From positions 186,001-250,000 of the forward strand of contig CAJNOP010000078.1 of the NCBI GenBank assembly GCA_905250075.1: DNA of 64,000 bases. The letters are read 5' to 3'. The translations under genes and the position numbers were made by a program. The stretch is from Rotaria sp. Silwood1 (Eukaryota > Rotifera > Eurotatoria > Philodinida > Philodinidae). Below the pieces are notes generated by a model, which had not been told where the DNA came from, did no database searches, and saw nothing but the letters and a program-made list of their open reading frames with translations. This document shows, one piece after another, positions 55,711-64,000 of the stretch; the first letter of the stretch is position 1, and every line of letters starts with the position of its first letter.

Positions 55711-56167
55711 ATTAAAGAATCGTAAGTGATATAACTAAAACTATGTACAGTATCACCACGTGGATTATCTTTCGTACCATTGTTTTTCGTCTTTTCTTTT
55801 CTTTATCTCTGAATATGCGTGCTTTGACTTACATGAATGATGCACGTATCGATACTTCTGTATCAGCTATATGACTCAAAACGAAACAAAAAGTGAGATA
55901 ACGGTCAAACTTAACAACTGATCTGATTTACGCACGAAAACACAATAGTAGAACTACTTTGAATAATAAGCAAGTCCTCATCATAGCTGACTGGCCTTCT
56001 GTTTAAGAAAAACGTGCTGAGTTCATCCGCATAAACGACCTGTTCTGTTATGAATAAAAACTGCTACGTGTCCTCTACCTTCCAAAAAAAATTCAGCTCA
56101 TTTGGTTGAAGATTCATGAAAATATTCAAATTTTTTTCTCCAACTCTAGTGAATTACTGGACACCCT

Positions 56168-56623
56168 ATATATATATCCTATCAATATTCATCAAATAAT
56201 AAACAATTAATTTATTAAAATAGAATTTAAACATATTATTTTTCAAAAATCATTTATTTTATATAGGAAAATAAATAAAATCAATCTATTTAATAAAATT
56301 TATTAGTTAACTATTGAATCATTCCTGTTCTACTCAAATTATATATATCGAAGATTGTCGATTAATAACAATTAATTAACGAACACAATATGAGGATGAT
56401 TTGTCAATATGATTTTCTTATTTATAATCGATTAAAAGTCTACAATTAAAAATGACTTTTTATTTTAAATTAAATTTATTTTTATATTTTAGATGAAAGT
56501 GCAGAGAGAGAGAGAGAGAGAGAGAGAGATATTATTTCTTATTGAATCTAGCTCAATCGAAATATATTTTTATTAAAGAAAAAAACAAAAAAACGAAAAT
56601 GCTTGATTATATGATAAATGTGT
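56168..56623. other. AT-rich, with (AG)n microsatellite
   Basis: An (AG)13-type run lies at about 56503-56529. Otherwise very AT-rich noncoding DNA and the 3' flank of the following minus-strand gene. Confidence 0.6.
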
Positions 56624-58894
56624 TTAAATATGTTTATCTGAATAATGAGGAATAGTTTTCAGAGCTAAATTTGTCTCAAAAGTTGTTTTTATTGTATTAT
56701 GTCGAAGTGCCCGAATATATTCATCATGAAAAATCTATTTAATTAAAATAAATATTTTTTTGAAATAAACAAATCCAAAAAACAAACCAGTTGAATAAAA
56801 TAATTTGATTTTTCAATAATTCTATATCTCATTGTTGTATGTGCACTAAGTAGACGAACAATTGATCCATCTGATCGTTGTTGTTTTATTAACATTGAAT
56901 TTAATATTGGAAGTACAGCTATTCTATAAATAAATTATTTTTTTTATTCAATATATATTTAATAATAAATAGTAAAATAAACCTTTGTTTTGTGTTTATA
57001 CCAATTGACTTAAATTGATCATTATCGGGTAAATTTATTTCTAAAACTAATATAAAGAATTATTAATAAACAAAAAAAAAACCAAATAATAGAAAATAGT
57101 TACAATCAAAAAGTAAATATGGATAATAAATGTTAGTATCAATTATTTTCGATGTTCCATATCCATATGTATTATTAAAGAATTGATTTAATTCATTTAA
57201 AAATTTATAATAAGATTTTTGATTTGATCGAATTGATGATCGATATTGATCAGATATCTATTTAAATAAATAATTATATATAATCAATTTCAATTAAACA
57301 CATACTTTTTTACTAAATGAAATCATTTTAGAATTGAGTAAATTTGTTTTAAGTAAAGGTCGATCAATAGATAAAACATGATTAATATCAAATAATTGTC
57401 GAGGTATTGACCATGTTGAAACACCAACATCTCCTATTCAATATAATTATTTATTATTTATCATATCAATTTAACAATTAAACAAACACAACACTATATA
57501 TATTTATGTTAAAAATAAATGTTTATTAATTAAAATAACTTTTTGAACAAACTGATTTTATTATTTTTGTAATATGATTATATTTATACAATCGAAAGTT
57601 TTTTCTTTTATTTTCTATTCAATATTTCAAATAACTTTATTAAATGAAATCTATTCGAAAAATTATTTCAAATCTAAACAAGATATTATTTTAATTAAAT
57701 TCTTTGTTTAATTTCTTATTTTTATTTGTTTGATCAGTAAGTCAAACTTGAATTAAATATTGTTGAGATTAATTCTTATATTATTTAATATAAATACTGA
57801 CGTTAGAGAATTAACTTTCTATAGATTATTTCAACTATGAATATTTTGTTAATAAGTTAATTATTTTAGTAAATATTATTTTGATTTAATAAATTAATTG
57901 ATTAACTACTATTTATTTATCATTTGAAATAAAAGTCTAATTAAATAAATATCTATATATATATATAAATAGTTATTATAATAAAGAAAAACAAAACTGT
58001 TAATGATAAATAACTTACGAAAAATGAAAGGAAATATTTGTTGATTAACTGTATAAAAAGAAAGTTTATAATTATAAATATTTAAAAGCATCATTCCATA
58101 TTGAGCTTGAACAATCCATTTAAGAGATTTTTTATCTTTATCTAATTGATTTAATAATATTTGACTTAATTCAACAATTATTTGACGAGATTGAAATTTA
58201 TTTGTTGGATCAGTTAAACATAAATAATAAATAAAACGAGAACATAATTTAATATCTGATAATGGATTTATTTCTAATTTATTTAAAAAAACAAAAACAG
58301 AAACAGAAACAGAAACAAATAAATCTATCTATTTAAGAATTTAAATTAAAAAAAAAAAAAGAAAAAGAAAAAGAAGACATACTATCTTGGGGTTTTTTAA
58401 GATTTTTTTTAATTATTTCAATTATTTGTTTTATAAATAATTCATGTGAATAATTAAATGAAGATATTAATATAAGTAATTGACAAATAATATATAAATC
58501 ATATTGATGAATTCCAATTTGAATTAAATATTCATTTAATATAGATAAATATTTAGATGAATTCTTATTATCAATAGATGAATGTTTAATTAATATAATA
58601 TATTTAATTATTGATAATGAACAATATCGTCTATAATAAATATAATTAATTAGTTTAGTAATCCATAAATCAATTGTTGATGATGAAGGAATTTCTAATA
58701 TTGAATTAAATGTTAATGAAAGTTGATTTACTAATTCAATTGGCCCTTGTTTATCAGATAATATATTATAGAAATAATTTGATATATATTTATTAATTAA
58801 TGTTGATGATAATAATGATTTAACATAAGATAAACAATTATTTGATGATAAATAATAAACAAAAAATGATAATTCACATAATAATGATAATGAA
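56624..58894 (-). CDS. Unrecognised multi-exon gene, C-terminal 7 exons
   Basis: Seven minus-strand exons with GT-AG introns and consistent phases: 58383-58894, 58019-58324, 57306-57433, 57104-57257, 56983-57046, 56788-56923 and 56624-56734 (stop TAA at 56624). They encode about 470 residues. The first exon begins after a TTTAG acceptor and has no in-frame ATG, so the gene starts further upstream, perhaps with the frame at 59367-59855. The first two exons are Leu/Ile/Ser-rich and helical (IELVNQLSLTFNSILEIPSSSTIDLWITKLINYI), like HEAT or adaptin-type repeats; later parts (DVGVSTWSIPRQLFDINHVLSIDRPLL, LEINLPDNDQFKSIG, FHDEYIRALRHNT) look like a beta-rich C-terminal domain. I considered adaptor-complex large subunits but could not confirm any family. 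Confidence 0.7.
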
Positions 58895-59366
58895 CTAAAC
58901 AAATCAATATATTTATATTTTTTTTATCTATTCAACTATTTAATAATAATTAACAGTTTTTTTATTTTTGTTTTCTTTTGTATCTTAAGAAAAACAACAA
59001 CAACGATATATTTTACTTAGAACTTTTCTTTTTTAGTATAACAAGATAGAAAAAGTTTCGTCTATTCTTATTTATCTTAATGTATATATATAAACAATTT
59101 AGATTTGTTATAAATATAATATTAGATTAAGAATTTAAGTTGAAAATGTTTTCTAACAAAATAGAATTATTAAACTATCAAATAATAACTATCTTAGTTA
59201 CTATATATTATCTACCTATCCATTTTATATATATTTCAATATTAACAATCATTTATCGAATTATTTATATTTATTCTCGATTAAAATCATCTATTCAATA
59301 TGAAAAGTATTGTTAAGTTGTTGTTATATAGTAGAGATAAAAACTAATATATAAAAGGGAATTTGT

Positions 59367-59855
59367 TTATTGAACAAACTTTTCATTTAAATTGTGTTGA
59401 TGTTGAGTTATATGTATAATTGAATTTGAAGTTTGTTTTAAAGTTGTATTAATATCATATGTTATAAGTCGATAAATAAAAGCAACTTGTAAATAACGAA
59501 TATATCGAAGAAGAATAATTAATTTATCTTGATTATCTTGTTTAAAATCTCCTATTTCATTTATTCGTTCATTTTCAATTTTAATATATATTGAATTTAA
59601 TTTTGATGAATTTTTTTGATAAATTTCTTTTGTTGATGTTGCTAAAGATTTTGATGAATATTCATCATGAATTATATTTAACGATTTATAAAGATATGTT
59701 GATGTTGATGTTTTATCTACTGTTGATTTAAGTAATTCTTGAATATTTCGACTTGATTCAATTAAATCTGATTTACTTATCGATAAATAACGAATATTTA
59801 TTAATATATATTTATCAATCAATTTAATATAACGATTTACGTTCAACATATTCAT
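59367..59855 (-). CDS. Hypothetical protein, 162 aa, or first exon of the downstream gene
   Basis: An ATG frame of 162 codons with the local AT codon bias, predicted mostly helical (residues 5-50 and 95-135), no membrane segment or known motif. It ends FVQ-TAA next to an AATAAA-like word, which fits an independent small gene. However, a GTTTGT near its end could act as a donor (GTTTGA and GTTTAT donors are used nearby), which would join it over about 470 bp to the exon at 58894. I cannot decide between these. Confidence 0.5.
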   Translation of the reverse strand: MNMLNVNRYIKLIDKYILINIRYLSISKSDLIESSRNIQELLKSTVDKTSTSTYLYKSLNIIHDEYSSKSLATSTKEIYQKNSSKLNSIYIKIENERINEIGDFKQDNQDKLIILLRYIRYLQVAFIYRLITYDINTTLKQTSNSIIHITQHQHNLNEKFVQ

Positions 59856-60954
59856 TCAAATTACAATCTTCTCTCATATTTATTTTTCTGATATTTAAAT
59901 AAAATATATTTAATCTGTCGTCTAGAGACATCTTTTTATCATTTCAATCGATCGAGTGTTGTTTTTTTTTAATATTCATGCAATATTTAATAGGATTCAT
60001 TATACTAATGAATAATATTATTTTTATTTACTTTTCTTCACTTGATTATATCTTAAAAGGAACATTTATTTTATTCAATATATTTTATATTTTTACGAAA
60101 TAAATATCATTTACTTTTATTTCGTTCTACAAATTTCATTCAATATATTTGGTTTATTGCACTTTTTACAAATTCAAATAAATTTTCTCTGAACTATAAC
60201 TTACGAAAAAAAAAACTTTGAATAACAACTATTCAAAGATCTACATTGGAATAAAACTAATTTTAACACGTTTTGATCAAAATAAAACTCTTACCAACAA
60301 ACTATTAAATTTCAAACTTGACGTGCTCATCCTAGAGATCGATTGAGATACGCGAATTTCAAACTATTCTCTATTCACATATGACAATGAAAAAAATCGA
60401 TCGACTCAACATAAATGATAATCTATTCTTAGTGAAACTGCTCAATTGATCTTCACTAATGAGAGCAATTTTATGATGGATTTCTAGATTAGTTATTGGA
60501 AAAAAAACATTGTTTCGTTTTTCAGATAAACAAAAACTCTGATAATATTACTAAATCTCAATAAAAAAAATAATATTTTCATTAAAGAAATCTCAATGAT
60601 CACTTATTCAGAGAAAAATTTCAATTCTCTTTGATTGCTTCTCTTCATCACGAGATCTTGAAAAAAAACTCGTGATTATAATCGAAAATCAAGATTTTTC
60701 GAGATATCGATTGTAATGAAATTCTTGTTTATAGAAGTTAACATTCGATGTTTTTAAACAAAACACTTAATATAAGAAAGTTGTACAAATGTGGCTTGGA
60801 GACATCGTATATTAGCTTCTAATCATTGTTTTATATCAAATACATAAATTTCAAATGTTCTCCTACTTGAAATTTCAATTCAAGTCTATCTCTGTCTGAT
60901 GATAGAAAGCTCTTTAAAAATAAAATCAATAAAAATATTCTTTTTTATCAATAT
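59856..60954. other. AT-rich intergenic region
   Basis: No gene, RNA or repeat recognised. Confidence 0.45.
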
Positions 60955-62375
60955 CATCGGCGGACCAGGGTCACTTTTTTTGGTATGGCAAAATTATTAA
61001 AAAGTGTATGGAACTTATAAAAAAAAAATAGAACCTTAAATTTTGTTCATATATTTTGATTTTCATGCTAAGCTTCTACTGTAGGCATCGTGTTCATATT
61101 ATATTTATTATTTTCATTCTTAAAGGTGACAAAAAAAAAATGACATCACAGACTTTTCATAAAAAAACTTCATCAATACAATTAAAATAACGGGTGATCG
61201 AAAATAATTTAGACAACATGTTTGTTCATTTTTGACCCACCTGAAAGTATTTCCGACGAGTCAAAATCTATGCGTTAGAATCAAAATTTTGTGCTCTTTC
61301 CAAATATGGACTTAGAAATTTTATACCGGTTTCTGTTCGAGAGTAGTGAAACAATCTTTGAAAGGTTCAAAAACTTACTTTGAACGGAAATTTTGTCCGC
61401 ACATTTTTGTATTTTTACTATTGTCATCCGAAACTAAAAGATGGAACCTTCATTATTATACCAGCTTGTAGGACAAAATCTACCCTACAAAATGTACTGT
61501 GTGAGTATTTTTTTTTCTGTGGACAAGACTTCTGAGTATTTGTTTTTCCTAAATCGTCATTTTTGAAAAATCGTTTTTTTTTTTACCAAAAGCGTTTTAT
61601 CTGGACAGTAGCTCTTGGAAAAATGCGTATAGTTTGCCTTGGGTAAAAGCTACAGCTTAGTTCAATATCACATTTTGTAAAGATTTGTTTGCTCTACGAA
61701 ACTATCGAATCCGAGAATTTTTAGCATCTTCACAAAGGAATTTGTATGGCTTAGCAAAACCTGTTTCTTCGCAGTTCAAACTAACTATTTAAGCCTTTCA
61801 AAGGTCTCCTCACTTCTCTCGAACAAAAATAGACACAACTTGTTTAGACCCATGTCCAGAAAGAGCACAAAATTCTGGTCCTAACCCATATTTTTGACTC
61901 ATCTGAAAATGCTTTTACGCAAGCCAAAACAAATTAATATTCTGATCAGAAACTTCGATCCAAACGTTCTGTCCAAATTAATTTGTTGGGCCTTTTAACG
62001 ATTATTTCACTACTCTCGAACAAAAATCGACATAAAATTTCTAAGCTCATATTCAGAAAGATCAGAAAGTTCTGATTCTAACGCATAGATTTTGACTCGT
62101 CGGAAATACTTTCAGGCGAGTCAAAAGTGAACAAACATCTTGTTCAAATAATTATCGATCACCCGTTATATCACTTCTAGAAAAAAATAGGTAAATGGAG
62201 CGTATCTGAGGATACCTTTATGAAAAAGCAGGAGTCACTTCTGGTCTAATTTTTTTTTACTGACTTTCGATTAAAGATTGGATTGAAAAAAATAGTCGTC
62301 CAGGAAAGCTCATAATGAATAAAAATTTTTGGTATGGCAACTGCCATACTTTGCCACCATGGTGGCCCGCCACTG
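60955..62375. mobile_element. hAT-like element, 1421 bp, carrying a nested TA element
   Basis: The left end CATCGGCGGACCAGGGTCAC and the right end GGTGGCCCGCCACTG are imperfect inverted repeats (CAGTGGCGGGCCACC read from the right), and GGTATGGCAA occurs subterminally on both sides. Identical 8-mers ATCAATAT flank it (60947-60954 and 62376-62383). About 980 bp of its length is a second element at 61188. No transposase is present. Confidence 0.88.
61188..62168. mobile_element. TA-flanked foldback element nested in the hAT-like element
   Basis: TAACGGGTGATCG at 61188 is mirrored by CGATCACCCGTTA at 62168. The arms of roughly 200 bp include TTCATTTTTGACCCACCTGAAAGTATTTCCGACGAGTCAAAATC and its counterpart near 62070-62140. 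The interior has a second diverged layer of the same words (for example ACTCATCTGAAAATGC at 61897), suggesting an internal duplication. The TA at each end suggests a Tc1/mariner-type target. It encodes nothing. Confidence 0.85.
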
Positions 62376-62484
62376 ATCAATATTTAGTAATATTGTCAGA
62401 ATTGATTTATCTTAAAAACAAAATAATATTTTTTTCGAACAACTAACTTAGAAATCCATCCCTAGTCCACTCTCTCCAACGAAA

Positions 62485-62645
62485 TCCTCCGGGGAGTTCC
62501 CACGAAAACTCACTGGGGAATCACGACAGGGATTTGTAAGGGGGTTAGGGAAGTCCTCAGGGAGTTGCAAAGGAGTTTGGGGAATCACCAGGGATTTTCA
62601 AGGGAGTTTAGAGGGAGTCACCAGGGATTGTCAAGGGAGTGGCTT
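62485..62645 (+). repeat. GGGAGTCACCAGGGATT-type minisatellite, left block
   Basis: Irregular units built from GGGGAGTT, CACTGGGGAATCAC and CACCAGGGATTTTCAAGGGAGT. A second block of the same words lies at 63375-63575. Confidence 0.75.
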
Positions 62646-62699
62646 CGCAATAAAAAAAGCAGTACATCAAACGTATCAGTGATATTATCACTGAGAGGT

Positions 62700-62905
62700 T
62701 TACCTACCTATCTATCTATCTACCTACCTATCTATCTACGCATCTATCTATCTATCCACCTACCTATCTATGTATCTATCTCACTAGCTACCTATTTATG
62801 TATCTATCTATCTCCCTATCTATCTATCTACCCACCTATCTATTCATCTACCTATCCACCTATCTATCTATCTACGTACCTATCTATCTACCTATCTATC
62901 TCTTG
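62700..62905 (+). repeat. CTAT/CTAC tetranucleotide microsatellite, first part
   Basis: About 50 imperfect tetranucleotide units (CTAT, CTAC, CCAC). Frames crossing it encode artefactual Tyr/Leu/Ser/Ile runs. Confidence 0.95.
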
Positions 62906-62916
62906 CTAGCTAACTA

Positions 62917-63109
62917 CACTGGAAAAAATAGGTTTATTACGAAACTTATGCGAGCGCTCAGATCGTCTAAGGTTTCGTATCGATATACGAAACCCTAAAA
63001 AGTTCAATAAATCGTTTTCTGATCCTTTTTAGGTTCGGTCAATTGATGCGAAATCTGAAAGAATCTGGTCACGGGCATAGGTTTTGTAAGAACCCATTTT
63101 TCTACAGTG
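62917..63109. mobile_element. 193 bp MITE with CACTG ends inside the CTAT microsatellite
   Basis: CACTGGAAAAAATAGGTTT at the left pairs with AGAACCCATTTTTCTACAGTG at the right (CACTGTAGAAAAATGGGTTCT when complemented). TA precedes and follows. The middle carries an AGGTTTCGTATCGATATACG palindrome (about 62969-62996). The CTAT tract continues on both sides, so the element inserted into the microsatellite. CACTG ends with TA duplications occur in more than one superfamily; I do not assign it. Confidence 0.75.
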
Positions 63110-63250
63110 TACCTAGCTATCCATCTACCTATCTAGCTAGCTATTTACTTACGTATCTACCTGCTCACCGACTACTTACCTATCTATCTATCGACATATC
63201 TATTTGTCTACCTGTCTATTCAGCTACTTGTCTTCCTACTTGTCATCCAT
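63110..63250 (+). repeat. CTAT/CTAC microsatellite, second part
   Basis: Continuation of the tetranucleotide tract beyond the MITE, more degenerate (CTAGCTATCCATCTACC, CTACTTGTCTTCC). Confidence 0.9.
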
Positions 63251-63374
63251 CATATGATACTATTGGAAGGAAAATTTCAGTGATAATATCACGAAAATAT
63301 GTCATGGACTCAATTTTTCTGTACTTTGTGGAGAAAATTGTACAGAAAATAACTCTTTTGGAATTCCCCCATAA

Positions 63375-63575
63375 AGGAACTCCCTGGGGAGTTTGTACTT
63401 TTCTCCCTCTTTCCCAAAGCTTAGAGATTCCCTAAAAAGTCCCCCGGGGACTCACTATGGACTCCCTGGGGAGTTTTTATCTTTTGGGATTCATCAGGGG
63501 AGAATAAAGGTGATTCACTGGGGGTTCACCAGGGAGTTCGTAATTTTTAAGGGAGTCACCGGTGACGTTGCAGGT
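63375..63575 (+). repeat. GGGAGTCACCAGGG-type minisatellite, right block
   Basis: ACTCCCTGGGGAGTTT occurs at about 63379 and 63461 with CCCCCGGGGACTCAC between; then GATTCACTGGGGGTTCACCAGGGAGTT. Same word family as the block at 62485. Confidence 0.75.
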
Positions 63576-64000
63576 GAGAGTCGACTAGGGATTATAAAAC
63601 TGGTCTAATTGTTAAAGATCAATTGAGTAGTTTCAATAAAAATAGATTGTCACTTATGTTGAGTCGATCGGATTCTTTTGTTTTTTTTATTCTCATATCT
63701 GAATAATGAATAGATTGAAATTCCTTTATCTTGATCGATTTTTATGATAGACACGTCAAATTTTAAATTTAATAGAAACTAAAAAGAAAAGCAATGTAAT
63801 CATATTCTTATATAATTATCTTCTCTATTTAATGATAAAAATTAATTGAAAAACTTAATTAAACAAATCAATGAAGATTTAATTAATATAGTTTGATTAA
63901 AAATATTTTTCTATAAATTAATTAGATATATTGATCATATTATGATCAATTTTCATTTTTTTAAATATTTTTATTATTCAAATGTTATTTTCACTTAGAG
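63576..64000. other. AT-rich right edge, nothing recognised
   Basis: No gene or repeat that I can support. Confidence 0.45.

Larger units (their letters stand above)
53637..56167 (-). mobile_element. Tc1/mariner element with 154 bp TIRs, disrupted by an hAT insertion
   Basis: Left end AGGGTGTCCAGTAATTCACT and right end AGTGAATTACTGGACACCCT bound inverted repeats of about 154 bp (53637-53790 and 56014-56167) that are almost identical, flanked by TA-rich target sequence (TATATA on both sides). It contains a minus-strand transposase gene. Without the 750 bp insertion at 54758 and its duplicated 8-mer the element is about 1.77 kb. The near-identity of the arms suggests recent activity. Confidence 0.95.
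62679..63292. other. Segment bracketed by GTGATATTATCACTGA inverted words
   Basis: GTGATATTATCACTGA at 62679-62694 has its exact complement TCAGTGATAATATCAC at 63277-63292. Everything between is CTAT/CTAC microsatellite plus one small MITE. This could be the skeleton of a larger non-autonomous element whose interior is simple sequence. Confidence 0.5.

Noticed and set aside
62565..63435. Open frames encoding long Tyr/Leu/Ser/Ile repeats
   Set aside because: Translation of the CTAT/CTAC microsatellite; no coding evidence.

Overview
The window looks like a piece of an AT-rich invertebrate nuclear genome, most likely a bdelloid rotifer of the Adineta/Rotaria kind. The reasons are short introns (about 40-150 bp) with GT-AG ends, strongly A/T-biased codons in real exons, metazoan genes (a ZIP13-type zinc transporter, V-ATPase subunit E, a decayed UNC80), an F-box plus ribonuclease-inhibitor-type LRR gene of a style I associate with bdelloids, and interstitial TGTGGG-like tracts resembling the telomeric repeat I recall for Adineta. 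The species assignment is inference. Two 100-N assembly gaps lie at 30843-30942 and 49520-49619.

Layout. 1-19.9 kb is gene-poor and full of non-autonomous mobile elements and tandem repeats: a GC-rich TIR element (1695-2104), a 1.5 kb TIR element (3635-5141), a 128 bp tandem array (about 6835-7560), two copies of a roughly 750 bp TIR element (9332 and 10393) around a minisatellite, a 131 bp hAT MITE with a perfect 8 bp target duplication (15729-15859), and two foldback elements (17562, 19362). 20.7-22.5 kb holds a six-exon ZIP13-like gene and a small membrane-protein gene. 22.5-28.9 kb is AT-rich with no gene I can support. 28.9-29.6 kb is a two-exon secreted or membrane-anchored protein gene. 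31-32 kb holds satellite units and a broken transposase-type N-terminal fragment. 33.8-37.4 kb holds a coiled-coil gene with a damaged 3' end and a decayed UNC80 fragment.

37.8-48.8 kb alternates mobile DNA with genes: a 1.1 kb hAT-like element with perfect 8 bp duplications, a GC-richer unrecognised three-exon gene fragment, an orphan terminal exon cut off by another copy of the 750 bp element, a remarkable minus-strand gene made of an F-box exon and about 17 LRR exons of exactly 84 nt each (42239-46563), then two adjacent large palindromes. 49.6-53.1 kb contains V-ATPase subunit E and an intronless APH-type kinase. 53.6-56.2 kb is a Tc1/mariner element whose transposase frame is split by a 750 bp hAT-type insertion related to the element at 37.8 kb. 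56.6-59.9 kb carries a multi-exon unrecognised gene on the minus strand. 61-63.6 kb holds a TA-flanked element nested inside an hAT-like element, followed by CTAT microsatellites split by a small CACTG-ended MITE.

The genes do not form an operon or pathway. Zinc export from the secretory pathway, vacuolar acidification and an ion-channel accessory factor are independent housekeeping or neuronal functions. The main themes are layered mobile-element insertions with readable target duplications, gene decay, and an exon-per-repeat LRR gene. I did not find a convincing wholly new system; the LRR exon array is the most unusual structure.
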